DNA of 24,265 nucleotides from the IMG/VR virus record IMGVR_UViG_3300031839_000159, positions 1 through 24,265 of that record, one strand, 5' to 3'. Both the position numbers and the translations under genes were made by a program. This DNA comes from a virus. Shown here in pieces: positions 7,627 through 16,507 of the stretch. Position 1 is the stretch's first letter, and every line of letters begins with the position of its first letter. Under the pieces are notes generated by a model. That model worked only from the letters and a program-made list of their open reading frames with translations, did not search any database and was not told the origin of the DNA.

Positions 7627-9891
7627 ATGAACGTAGAAAACCGAAAACTGTTTAGGAACAAAGATGCTCGAGCTAGGCTTGCAGGCATGGGTGGGATTAT
7701 AGCATCCTCCCCTGAACTCTTGGGCACAGTGCAGAAGTTTTCAAATGGCAGTAGGGAAGTGGTTCAAGCGCAATCTAGAACTACTGGATTTGATGAGTCA
7801 AGAGGGCTAACAGAAAAAGATCTTCAGATGGCAATAATATCTGATTACCGTGTATATATGAAAATGAAAAAATCAAATCCAGATTCTCGTTTTTACAACA
7901 TGCCACTTAATGAGTTTGAAGATCGAGTAAAAGATGCTTTAATTAAAAAATATGCTGGAGGTGATCGAGCATATGGTGAAAGTTTAATTAACAATGCTAT
8001 TGGAGAAATTGCTCCCGAGCAAATAGAAAATTACGAGTTGGATGTACGATTTACGGGCCCTGGTCCACGGGACATAAGGCCCTCTACTGGCTTGCCTTTT
8101 GATCAACAGACATTATTTCGTGATCCAAACCAAGCCGCCGCTGTAGCTCAAGACTTTGTTGCTATGCCCGAGGTGGCTACGCAATCTAATATGGCTCCGT
8201 CAATGGTCGAAACGGCCCCTGTCTTATCTCAACCCAATGTTTCATCCGATACTTTTGCTTCTGAATTAATGATCGATCAACAAGCACGAAGGCCCACGGT
8301 CGGAAAAAACCCAAATGCATTAGATGCTCCATCTGAGGAGACAGGTATTTCTTCATTACCTCAAAGTGCTCCAGCGCGTGAAGGAAGTGCAGTCAATACG
8401 TTTATGCGTAATTTGTTTTCCCCTGTTGGCGATGCAATGCGTAACAATCCTTTACGAGATGCCATTACAACGGGCCGAAATACTATGGCTGAAACCCAAA
8501 AACAAAAAGATCTTCAAGAGTTTTTTTCTGAAACTCTTGCAAATCAACAATTAGCAATGCCTGGAGGGTCTATTCCAAGACCTGGACCTGGAGAAAGAGA
8601 AAGTTTTGAAAATTATTTAACTCCAGAGTCTATGCGAAAAGCTGAAACAATTCAGGTTGGAAACATGCCGTACTTGTATGATCGAACATCAGGAACAGCT
8701 TACCGAGTGGACGGGGCTCCTATTACAGATTCAGAGCAAGCCTCCGTAGATAATGTTTTAAAGTCGGATCAATCAATAGAGATGTTGCAGGCTCCTATTG
8801 AAGCAAGTCAGCAAGTGCAAGACAAAAAAATTACAGGGTCAACGCCGTTGCCGTTCTTGCGTGTAGGATCGCAAGAAGACTTAGTCTTTAACATGGATCC
8901 CAGAAAAACAACATTTAGACAACGCGAAAAGGAAAGACAAAAGTTAGAGGATTTAAAAAATAAACCTCTTGTAACTGAAAAAGATGTTGGTCCACAAGAA
9001 CCTCTTGTAACTGAAAAAGAAATTCTTGTAACTGAGAAAGAAATTAAAGACCCCGATGCCGACGATCCTAGAAAAAAACTATTGGGCGCAGAAGGGTACG
9101 GAGCAATAAGTCTTTCCAACGTAGAAAATACATCGGTTACACCAGGTGATCCTGAAGCAACAACCTTAGACTTTATATCAAACGCTTTAGGTGAACCAAG
9201 CGACGATCCAAAAAAGAATGTCAAAAGTTATGAAGCACAGTTTAGAGAGATGCTTGGTATCAAGGACAAGGATAAAGCCAAAGAGATGTGGCACAACTTG
9301 TCAATGATTGGTTTTGCCATAGCCGCAGGTCGAGATCCAAGTGCCTTAGCTAACATCGCACAAGGCATGCTTGAGGGCACGAAGATGATGAAAGCGGACC
9401 GAGACGCTGAAAGAAAACTTGATCAAGACATTGCTTTGTTGGCTCTTTCAGAACGCAACAAGGACAAGAGACTTGCTGCTCAATTATCAAGTCAAGAAAC
9501 AATTGCTGAAATGAAAAAAACGTCTGGGTTTAGAAATTCTAGGAACCCAGACGAATTTGCACAAAACCAATACGACAATGCTTTTAAACAGTATGGTGAA
9601 GCCGTGCTAGACGTGCTTGGAGGAAGAAAACCACCTGCTGATGCATTGCCTGGGGAGACTCAAGAGCAGTATGCAGCGCGAAAAGGAAATTTAGCACGAG
9701 CTTACGCAGTTGGACTGCTTGATTCAACAGAAGGTAATGACACAGCAACTGAATCCTCTTCTGTTACCGCTGAAGCCGATCCTAAAATAATAGAGCAAAT
9801 TAAAGAGGCAAAAAAAACAGGTTCTTCTGATGAAAAAATTAAAGAACAACTTATAGAAAAGGGGCATGACCCGAAAGCATATGGATTGTAA
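7627..9891 (+). CDS. Large virion-module protein of unknown function
   Basis: A 754-aa mostly helical, charged protein with no membrane segment. The N-terminus (RKLFRNKDARARLAGMGGII) is basic. The middle (~residues 150-450) is Pro/Ser/Thr-rich and probably disordered, with three LVTEKE units. Residues ~535-630 form a conserved-looking helical block (REMLGIKDKDKAKEMWHNLS, IAAGRDPSALANIAQGMLEG). The last ~35 residues form a helix-turn-helix-like tail (DEKIKEQLIEKGHDPKAYGL). The gene starts 14 bases after its neighbour with AAGGA upstream and is followed after 2 bases by the ejection-type gene. Codons are noticeably richer in A/T at third positions than in the two genes before it. A partner of the 1381-aa protein in ejection is plausible but not shown. 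Confidence 0.65.
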   Translation: MNVENRKLFRNKDARARLAGMGGIIASSPELLGTVQKFSNGSREVVQAQSRTTGFDESRGLTEKDLQMAIISDYRVYMKMKKSNPDSRFYNMPLNEFEDRVKDALIKKYAGGDRAYGESLINNAIGEIAPEQIENYELDVRFTGPGPRDIRPSTGLPFDQQTLFRDPNQAAAVAQDFVAMPEVATQSNMAPSMVETAPVLSQPNVSSDTFASELMIDQQARRPTVGKNPNALDAPSEETGISSLPQSAPAREGSAVNTFMRNLFSPVGDAMRNNPLRDAITTGRNTMAETQKQKDLQEFFSETLANQQLAMPGGSIPRPGPGERESFENYLTPESMRKAETIQVGNMPYLYDRTSGTAYRVDGAPITDSEQASVDNVLKSDQSIEMLQAPIEASQQVQDKKITGSTPLPFLRVGSQEDLVFNMDPRKTTFRQREKERQKLEDLKNKPLVTEKDVGPQEPLVTEKEILVTEKEIKDPDADDPRKKLLGAEGYGAISLSNVENTSVTPGDPEATTLDFISNALGEPSDDPKKNVKSYEAQFREMLGIKDKDKAKEMWHNLSMIGFAIAAGRDPSALANIAQGMLEGTKMMKADRDAERKLDQDIALLALSERNKDKRLAAQLSSQETIAEMKKTSGFRNSRNPDEFAQNQYDNAFKQYGEAVLDVLGGRKPPADALPGETQEQYAARKGNLARAYAVGLLDSTEGNDTATESSSVTAEADPKIIEQIKEAKKTGSSDEKIKEQLIEKGHDPKAYGL
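8968..9045 (+). repeat. Three LVTEK(D/E)(V/I) coding repeats
   Basis: The heptapeptide is encoded at 8968-8988, 9004-9024 and 9025-9045. The first and second copies are both preceded by CCT and share CTTGTAACTGAAAAAGA, and the third abuts the second directly. The units lie in the charged, probably disordered linker of the 754-aa protein and look like recent slippage or duplication. Confidence 0.75.
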
Positions 9892-9893
9892 AG

Positions 9894-12800
9894 ATGGCAG
9901 AAGAAAACCCGTTTAGCCTATACGTTCCTCCTGAAGTTGCAGAAGAAAACCCGTTTAGCCTATACGTTCCTCCTGAATCTAAAGATCCTAACGAAAAAGG
10001 TGTGTTTCAAGACATTGGTCAAGGACTTGGGGCGGGTGTTATTAACATCGGACAAGGAATCACGGAGCTGGGTGCTGCGGGTTTAGATGTTGTGTTTGAC
10101 ACAGACACCAGTCGTGATGTTACCGAGTTCTTTGAAGGTACAAAAGAAGCTTTAAATTTAACGCCTACTGGAACAGCAGGAAAAGTAGCTGAAGGTATTG
10201 TAACTTTTGGCTCTGTAGCTATTCCTATTGTAGGTTGGTTGGGTCGAGCAAACGCTGTAGCTAAAGGAGCAAAGGTTATTCCTGGGGCCAGTAAGTTTGC
10301 AAAGTCAGCCGAAGCCTTTGGTCGTTCTACTACAGGGAAAGCATTACTCGGCAACAGACTTAAACTAGCTGCATCTACTTCTTTAGCTACTGGTGCAGCG
10401 GATGTGTTTGTTGCACCTACTACGTTTAATACCGTGTCCGATAGTTTTGATGCACTTCCAGATTTTTTAAAAACAGAAGAGGACGTAGGGCTTTCTGGAT
10501 CCGAAGAAGGGTTTCGTCGGCTTCGCAATAAGTTTCGTTTTGGAGTTGAGGGTGTAGCCGCAGGTGCCGCAGTAGAAACAGCTTTTCCTGTCATTGGTGC
10601 CGTAGCTAGAGCCCCCGCATATGTCCCTGGTGTTCCACAAGCAGCACGTCTTATCACTTCAGGGTTTGATAAACTTGGAAACAAATTATCAGGCGGTGCA
10701 CTTCAAAAATACTTTACCTCCGCAGGACTAATGCCTCGAGAACTTTACGAAGGAGTAGAAGATGTAAAGGGGGTTGTTGCCTCAACTACTCGTGAAGCGG
10801 CCAAAAAGTTTATTGCTTTTGAAAAAGCCGCAAAGAAAACGGTTAAGGCGTCTAAACTGTTTGGCAAAGGAAAAGAAGGTATAGATAAAGTTTACACGGA
10901 TCTTCACAGATATTTGATTGGGTCAATGAAAGAGGATGATTTTGTTAAAGCACACGGAGCAGAAGTTGGCAAAGCTGCTGTTGACATGCGTGGTCAAATA
11001 GATGGTCTTACTGACATCTTTATGAAAAATATAGAAGATGTACCAGAAAGCGTGTTGAACGCTGGCGCTAAACAAAAATTAATAAATGAATTTGCTTCTA
11101 ATCAAGGCAAGTATTTACGACGTATGTATGAAATACATTTGAATCCTGAAAAATTCCTTAAAGATGGGTTAGATAAAAAGTTGTATGACGATTCAGTTAA
11201 AGAAGTAGCGGGTTTAATCCAAGACAAAAGTGGTCTTGTGGGTGATGAACTTATTACAGAGGCTACAAAAGTTGTAGATCAGACTTTGTACAAGCAAACT
11301 ACTGAAGGAGGCACAAATCTACAAGATGCTCTTAAAAAACTAAAGGGAGGTTTAAAAAAGGGAAACAAAGGAGCAAACGGTCAACCTGTTCCCTTGTTTA
11401 AAATCGCTCAAGGTATGTTGCAACCTCGGTTAAAATGGATGGATGCGGCTCCTACTCTTAGAAAACTTATGGGAGAAGTTAACGATCCCAAAAAACTTTA
11501 CCTTCGCACGGTGGGAGACATGTCCACGACGCTCGCGGCAAACCAATTTTACCGTCAGTACGCTAACACTTCATTAAGTTTAGATGATGCTATAGCAGCC
11601 ATAAACAGAAACCCTAATGCAAAACCTTTAGCTATTGATGGACGCACTGTTAGCCCAGAACAAGCAGAGATTTTAAAACAAAACGGATACACCCAGCTTG
11701 GAGAGTTTCCAGATTTAGCCAAACAAGCAAAGATGACCGATGCAGAAAAGGCTTTTGGTGGTCAGTTTGGTGCAATGACGGGGTCGTTTGTTCCAGTGGA
11801 AGTTAAAGAGGGTTTTACTATCGCGTCTCGAGTTCAAGATCCTTTGCAAGAAATACTAGCTGTTACGCTACAGGCTAAAGGTTTATCTCAGATGACTAAG
11901 ACTGTGTTAAATCCTTTGTCTCATATTCGTAACTTTCACTCTGGCGTATTCATGCTTGGAGCCAACGGCAACGTGGCTCGGGACATGAACCTTGCTGAAA
12001 GTGCTCGTTTAACAGTCGGTCGATTGCTTGACATGGAAGATGCAGAGTTTGCTAAGACTTTTAATACCCTACAGAAAGCTGGAATTGTTGATCAAAACTA
12101 TGTTGTAAACGAATTTCAAGCGTTGTTAAGAGAAGGTGCTGATCTTAAAGTTGCAGGAAAAGTTTCTGACGGCACTACATCGTTGCTAAAAAGTATTCCA
12201 TTTGCTTCATCCTTGGCTAAAGGTGCACAGAATGTGTACTCTGGCACAGATAATTTCTGGAAGACAGTAGGATTTTCGGGAGAAAAGGCTAAGTTTACCA
12301 ACGCTATTCGCCGTGGAATAGAAGGTACAAGTGCAACGATGGACGATGTTGCTGAAGAGTTTAGTCGTTCGGGTCTAGCAGCTCGAACCACGGAACTTAC
12401 AAAAGACATGGACTTCATGGACTTGATGTCTGCGGACATTGTAAAGTCAACAATGCCTACATATAGTCGTGTGCCTGAGTCTATTAAAATGATTCGTCGT
12501 ATACCTTTTATTGGTAACTTTGTGGCGTTTCCTGCGGAAATTATGAGAACCACTACAAACATCACGCGACAAGGTATGCGCGAGTTAGGGTTTAAAATAG
12601 ACCCAAGCAGCGCATTAGCTAAAAAACTTGGTCCTCAAAAAGTTAAAGAGTTTGAACGTCAAGTCAGAGCCATTGGAGCCAAAAGATTAAGCAGTTATAT
12701 TGGCATGGCATACATGGTTCCTCTTGGCGCACAAAAGGCAGCAATGGAACTAACTGATTTTAGTCAAGAACAAATGAATGCGTTAGAAAGATTAGCTCCA

Positions 12801-14039
12801 TATTACACAAAAGGTGATACTCTTGCACCTATTCGCAGTGAAGATGTAAACGGTAAGCCAAAAGTAGATTACGTTAATCTGTCTTACATGATGCCCTATG
12901 ACTTTATGATGGCTCCTGCTCGTGCTGCAATGCAAGCGTACTCTGAAACAGGAGAGGTTTCAGACTCTCAAATGAGAATGATAGCAGAGTCTATGCAGGC
13001 CGCAGTATTAAAAGCTACCCAACCGTTTGCTTCAGAAGCGTTGCTTGCAGAACGTATTGCTGACGTAGTCGTCCGGAACGGTGAAACAAAAACAGGAGCC
13101 TCAATATTTATTAAAGGAGAAAATCCAGTAGATCGTGCACAGAAATCAGCCCTCCACATTTTAGGGGGTTTTACTCCAGGGGCATTTGAAATGTTGATCA
13201 GAGAACGCCGTGGAGAACTGGAAGCAGGACGATTAACAAAAGCTGTGACCGGAGATCCAAGTCTTTATGGAGAAGAGTTTAGTGCAGCAGAAGAAGCTGC
13301 AAGCATGGTTACAGGTTTTCGTGAATTACAAACGGATCTTGATAAAAACTTTTATTACAGAGGTGCAGAGTACACAGGAAAAAGATCATCTCTTCGTTCA
13401 AGTTTTACTGCGTTTGCAAAAAGAAATGACGTTACTCCAGAAGATATTTTGGCTCGATACAAACAAGCGAATCAAGATCTTTTGTCTGCACAAGCTAGTT
13501 TAACCGCAGATATGAAAGCCGCAGAAGCATTAGGTTTATCTGAAAATCAAATTATTCAACAACTTTCTGTAAAATCTAAAATGGGTCGAGACGAATTAGG
13601 CGCAATCTTATCTGGAAAATTTAGACCAATCACTATAACCAAGCAGTTAATTGAAGATATAATGATGGAGTCTATAGAAGGTCAGGCTAGAGTAACAACA
13701 GCAGAAAACTTGCCAATTGACAAACTTATTGATCTGTCAATTGAGTTTTCTCAAATTAATTTAAATCCTAAAGTTAGATCACCACAACCTAATGTGGTAT
13801 CAGAAGACAATCCGTTTCCACCGTTTGTTCCTAGTCAACCACAAGCCGTGGTCCAACAACCACAAGCCCAACCCACTGAATCATTCATTGCCCCTGTAAC
13901 TGAGGCAGTCAGTGGAGCGGTGGACACGGTCAGTGATATAGGTGGAAACCTGTTAAACAGAGCACGGACCTTGGCCCCTGGTCTTTTAGGGGATCCTAAG
14001 AACCAAGCAATCGTGGATCGAGCACAAACGAATCAGTGA
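9894..14039 (+). CDS. Giant ejection-type internal virion protein
   Basis: A 1381-aa protein and the largest gene here. It begins with two identical 13-residue units (AEENPFSLYVPPE); a related EDNPFPPFVPSQ lies near the C-terminus (residues ~1304-1315). Several Gly/Ala-rich hydrophobic stretches follow (residues ~45-65, 95-115 and 220-250), then long helical regions; MTKTVLNPLSHIRNFHSGVF near residues 670-690 resembles blocks seen in large phage polyvalent or internal virion proteins. I do not see a lysozyme or transglycosylase active site. Size, hydrophobic helices and position at the end of the virion cluster support a protein ejected with the DNA (functional analogue of T7 gp16), which is inference. 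It starts 2 bases after the previous stop and overlaps the converging minus gene by 7 bp. Confidence 0.65.
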   Translation: MAEENPFSLYVPPEVAEENPFSLYVPPESKDPNEKGVFQDIGQGLGAGVINIGQGITELGAAGLDVVFDTDTSRDVTEFFEGTKEALNLTPTGTAGKVAEGIVTFGSVAIPIVGWLGRANAVAKGAKVIPGASKFAKSAEAFGRSTTGKALLGNRLKLAASTSLATGAADVFVAPTTFNTVSDSFDALPDFLKTEEDVGLSGSEEGFRRLRNKFRFGVEGVAAGAAVETAFPVIGAVARAPAYVPGVPQAARLITSGFDKLGNKLSGGALQKYFTSAGLMPRELYEGVEDVKGVVASTTREAAKKFIAFEKAAKKTVKASKLFGKGKEGIDKVYTDLHRYLIGSMKEDDFVKAHGAEVGKAAVDMRGQIDGLTDIFMKNIEDVPESVLNAGAKQKLINEFASNQGKYLRRMYEIHLNPEKFLKDGLDKKLYDDSVKEVAGLIQDKSGLVGDELITEATKVVDQTLYKQTTEGGTNLQDALKKLKGGLKKGNKGANGQPVPLFKIAQGMLQPRLKWMDAAPTLRKLMGEVNDPKKLYLRTVGDMSTTLAANQFYRQYANTSLSLDDAIAAINRNPNAKPLAIDGRTVSPEQAEILKQNGYTQLGEFPDLAKQAKMTDAEKAFGGQFGAMTGSFVPVEVKEGFTIASRVQDPLQEILAVTLQAKGLSQMTKTVLNPLSHIRNFHSGVFMLGANGNVARDMNLAESARLTVGRLLDMEDAEFAKTFNTLQKAGIVDQNYVVNEFQALLREGADLKVAGKVSDGTTSLLKSIPFASSLAKGAQNVYSGTDNFWKTVGFSGEKAKFTNAIRRGIEGTSATMDDVAEEFSRSGLAARTTELTKDMDFMDLMSADIVKSTMPTYSRVPESIKMIRRIPFIGNFVAFPAEIMRTTTNITRQGMRELGFKIDPSSALAKKLGPQKVKEFERQVRAIGAKRLSSYIGMAYMVPLGAQKAAMELTDFSQEQMNALERLAPYYTKGDTLAPIRSEDVNGKPKVDYVNLSYMMPYDFMMAPARAAMQAYSETGEVSDSQMRMIAESMQAAVLKATQPFASEALLAERIADVVVRNGETKTGASIFIKGENPVDRAQKSALHILGGFTPGAFEMLIRERRGELEAGRLTKAVTGDPSLYGEEFSAAEEAASMVTGFRELQTDLDKNFYYRGAEYTGKRSSLRSSFTAFAKRNDVTPEDILARYKQANQDLLSAQASLTADMKAAEALGLSENQIIQQLSVKSKMGRDELGAILSGKFRPITITKQLIEDIMMESIEGQARVTTAENLPIDKLIDLSIEFSQINLNPKVRSPQPNVVSEDNPFPPFVPSQPQAVVQQPQAQPTESFIAPVTEAVSGAVDTVSDIGGNLLNRARTLAPGLLGDPKNQAIVDRAQTNQ
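9897..9977 (+). repeat. Perfect 39-bp tandem duplication (42-bp period) at the gene start
   Basis: The 39 bases at 9897-9935 are repeated without mismatch at 9939-9977, separated by one GTT codon. Each copy encodes AEENPFSLYVPPE. Identity at silent positions points to a very recent duplication. Confidence 0.95.
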
Positions 14040-14239
14040 GTTTCAATCGTTAACTTAATACCGTTGCCCCCAAACAAACGAACCATCTCGTCTGCTGCGG
14101 CTTCGGCCTCTTCTATTATCTTATCGTCGTCTGTCATAGATGCTAGGTTCAAGGACATTCCAACGAAGTCCATGAGAGCCTTAACTTGCATAGGGTGCAT
14201 CTGTCTTAGCCCGAGGCTTGGCATATCTGGTTCTATCAT
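14033..14239 (-). CDS. Small protein downstream of DNA polymerase, function unknown
   Basis: A 68-aa protein. I prefer the ATG at 14239 because it overlaps the polymerase stop as ATGA; a start 5 codons further upstream (14254) would lie inside the polymerase. It is mostly helical: QMHPMQVKALMDFVGMSLNL is followed by an acidic helix (DDDKIIEEAEAAADEMVRLF) and a short strand (GIKLTIETH). I recognise no domain. As the last gene of the replication operon, coupled to the polymerase, it may be a polymerase accessory factor, but nothing in the sequence proves this. Its stop lies within the last codons of the converging virion gene. Confidence 0.65.
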   Translation of the reverse strand: MIEPDMPSLGLRQMHPMQVKALMDFVGMSLNLASMTDDDKIIEEAEAAADEMVRLFGGNGIKLTIETH

Positions 14240-16146
14240 TCTATTTCTCCCCAATCATCTTGGATATCTACGTCAATTTTAGATGGCACCTTGAGCTCTA
14301 CGCCTGTCTCCATGATATTTTTAATTTGTTCCGCTTGCTCTGTGCCATCTATGTTAAAGCATAACTCATCATGGACCGTGAGCATAGGAGTATGTCCCGC
14401 GTTGTAGCAATCAAGCATCGCTTTTTTAGTCTGGTCTGCTGCCGATCCTTGGATCAATCTGTTTAACGCCTTGTAAGTAAACGCTCTTCTGATCCCCGTG
14501 CCGTTGATCCCTGCATATTCTGTCAGGGCTTCGTCGTAGGGTAGAGGTTTGCCTGCACCAAACTTGGTGGGTTCCCAGAGATGAAACCGGCACTTGCGGC
14601 CCAAGAGTGTACGGATCTGCCCGTTGCCAGCGGCTCGTCGAGACGCCATCTCGGCTAGGGCTTTAACAAACGGCACCTTGTTACGGTGCTGGGACAGAAG
14701 TTCTTTTGCCGTCTCTGGCTCCACATCTATCTGGTCTGCCAGTTTACCCACGCCCATGCCGTACATAATCCCCAGGTTCACGGCCTTTGCTTCCTTACGG
14801 GTGATGCTTGCTAAGTCTGCCACCATCTGGTGCAGGTCTACATCTGAGTTGTTGTACTCGTGGACGATTTCATCAAGCAGGTCTTGGCGTGGCATGTCCC
14901 CAACGCTGGCCGCAAAGTGCACCAAGAGCCTTGGTTCTTGGCTCGAGTAATCGAACGACCCCCACTTGTAGCCCTCGTCTGGTACAAACAAACCACGGAT
15001 TAACTTCTTGATGTCCTTGTCCCTTGCAGGAATCTGCTGGAGGTTTGGGTTTGACGATGAGAACCTGCCCGTGACAGTGCCTCCCTCGTCCCTTCTGGTA
15101 GAGTGCAACTCGGTGTGAATACGTCCGTTGTGCTCGTGCCGCAGGATGCTATCGATAAATGTAGAGTCAGCCTTGTCGAACTCACGGAGCTTGACTAACT
15201 GCTGGCAGATCTCGGACGGGTGGCTGTTGAGCCATGCCTTGGTAAACGATACAGCACCCTTCTCGGTCCTTGGGTAGTTCAGTCCTAGCTTGTCAAACAT
15301 CTTGGCTATCGAGGCAGACGCCCAGATATCTACGTCTAATCCTGATGTCGTCTTTATAGACTGACGCAGTTCCTTGGTCTTTGCACGAATGGACTTCTTG
15401 TTCTTATCCGCTTTGTCCAAGTCCACCCGCACTCCCTTGGTTCTCATGTCTAGCAAGCAGGGTATTAGGTCAGTCTCTATGCCCCATATGCCCCACAGTT
15501 CTTGGTCTTCAAGTTCAACCTTCAACGCTTGCCACAGCTTGAGCGTAGCTACAGCATCGCGCTCGGCGTAGGCTCCCACATACATAGGAGGAAGTTGCCA
15601 CATCTCTGCCTTGGGATCGATGCCCCATGCCTTGGCCGCAGCCTTCAACAACTTCTCGTCCTTGCGGATTCCAGCGTAGTCTCGAGCCATAGCGTCAAGG
15701 CCAAAGGACCAACGGTTCTCGTCCACCAATGCACCAGTAATCATAGTGTCAATGATCTTGCCTTTGATCTCTACGCCCTCTGCCCGCATCCAGCCCGCAT
15801 CATACGTTGCATTGTGCATGATCACATGCATGTCAGGCACGTCCATCTGTTGGCCCAACCACCGCATGGCTATCTTGGCATCCAAGTTGTGGCCGTTCTC
15901 GTGTCGAATCGGGAAGTACCCTTGGTATTCTCCAGCCGCAACAGCGATGCCTATGATATGTCCGTCCTTGCGTGACCAACCTGGGCCCAAGGTCTTGATG
16001 TTCGGATCCTTAGTTTCAAGGTCTACAGCCACCTCTTTGTACCCTGTTAGATCAGGGAACTCCGTGGGTATATTCCAGTCTTTATCCACCAGGTTCAACT
16101 CTCCCTTGAACTCATGGTGCAAATCGCTACCAAACAAACTAGCCAT
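14236..16146 (-). CDS. polA: Family A DNA polymerase with 3'-5' exonuclease
   Basis: A 636-aa replicative polymerase. The exonuclease domain (about residues 35-210) keeps all DEDD/Y residues: Asp42 and Glu44 in VDLETKD, Asp116 in HNATYDAGW, and Tyr193 with Asp197 in YAERDA. The polymerase domain has TGRFSSSNPNLQQIP, motif A DYSSQEPRLL (Asp399, Glu404), O-helix RKEAKAVNLGIMYG (Arg450, Lys454, Leu458, Tyr462) and motif C VHDE (591-594). There is no 5'-3' exonuclease domain, as in other phage Pol A proteins. Leu458 aligns with E. coli Phe762. Motif A has SSQEP in place of the usual SQIE, but the metal-binding Asp and the Glu are present. The start overlaps the upstream DUF6378-like gene by 8 bp, with AAAAAGG immediately before ATG, so translation is likely coupled. 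Confidence 0.96.
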   Translation of the reverse strand: MASLFGSDLHHEFKGELNLVDKDWNIPTEFPDLTGYKEVAVDLETKDPNIKTLGPGWSRKDGHIIGIAVAAGEYQGYFPIRHENGHNLDAKIAMRWLGQQMDVPDMHVIMHNATYDAGWMRAEGVEIKGKIIDTMITGALVDENRWSFGLDAMARDYAGIRKDEKLLKAAAKAWGIDPKAEMWQLPPMYVGAYAERDAVATLKLWQALKVELEDQELWGIWGIETDLIPCLLDMRTKGVRVDLDKADKNKKSIRAKTKELRQSIKTTSGLDVDIWASASIAKMFDKLGLNYPRTEKGAVSFTKAWLNSHPSEICQQLVKLREFDKADSTFIDSILRHEHNGRIHTELHSTRRDEGGTVTGRFSSSNPNLQQIPARDKDIKKLIRGLFVPDEGYKWGSFDYSSQEPRLLVHFAASVGDMPRQDLLDEIVHEYNNSDVDLHQMVADLASITRKEAKAVNLGIMYGMGVGKLADQIDVEPETAKELLSQHRNKVPFVKALAEMASRRAAGNGQIRTLLGRKCRFHLWEPTKFGAGKPLPYDEALTEYAGINGTGIRRAFTYKALNRLIQGSAADQTKKAMLDCYNAGHTPMLTVHDELCFNIDGTEQAEQIKNIMETGVELKVPSKIDVDIQDDWGEIE

Positions 16147-16507
16147 CCTTTTTATTCATCTTTCTTTTTACTGCTTCGACTTCTCTCAGCGTGTCGATGT
16201 CTATGCCAAGATTGTCTAGTTCTTCGCTTTTTCCAGAGAACTCTCCTCCAAGAGCGGAATAACCAACTTTATCCAGCCACGAGTCCTCATGGCTTATGGT
16301 TTGTAAAAGACGGGCCGTCTTCACCCAGTCCATCATTAGGATAACATGTTGCTCCGTCAGGTAGCCGTGGCTTAATAAAGCCCCATTCATTATGACGTTC
16401 CATCCATTGGCAATGCGGCTGTGGTTTTCAAACGCATCGCCGTAGTCCTTGGCGCGTTGTCCATTGATAAGTTCTTTTGACTTATCTAAAATTTCATCAC
16501 GTTTCAT
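16139..16507 (-). CDS. DUF6378-like phage protein
   Basis: A 122-aa protein with the order seen in DUF6378 phage proteins: an N-terminal helix (MKRDEILDKSKELINGQRA), DYGDAFENHSRIANGWN, LTEQHVILMMDWVKTARL, and a final SWLDKVGYSALGGEF. The family is common in phage genomes next to replication and nucleotide genes. Its all-helical pattern recalls MazG-type nucleotide pyrophosphohydrolases, but the catalytic acidic residues of MazG are not obvious here, so activity is open. ATG overlaps the hydrolase stop (ATGA), and the 3' end overlaps the polymerase start by 8 bp, which places it directly in the replication operon. Confidence 0.7.
   Translation of the reverse strand: MKRDEILDKSKELINGQRAKDYGDAFENHSRIANGWNVIMNGALLSHGYLTEQHVILMMDWVKTARLLQTISHEDSWLDKVGYSALGGEFSGKSEELDNLGIDIDTLREVEAVKRKMNKKDG

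Noticed and set aside
8968-9045. CRISPR-like repeats
   Set aside because: The units are 21 bp, in frame and without regular spacers; they are protein repeats. No CRISPR array is seen anywhere in the window.
10019-10684. 221-codon minus-strand open frame inside the giant virion gene
   Set aside because: It is antisense to a well-supported gene, has low-complexity Ala/Pro/Ser composition typical of shadow frames, and shows no domain.
13975-13992. CCCCT/AGGGG hairpin near the end of the giant gene as a terminator
   Set aside because: It has only 5 bp and no T-run on either strand; it lies within coding sequence.
14594-15975. Several plus-strand open frames over the polymerase gene
   Set aside because: All are antisense to the family A polymerase, whose catalytic motifs are intact; no motifs are seen in them.
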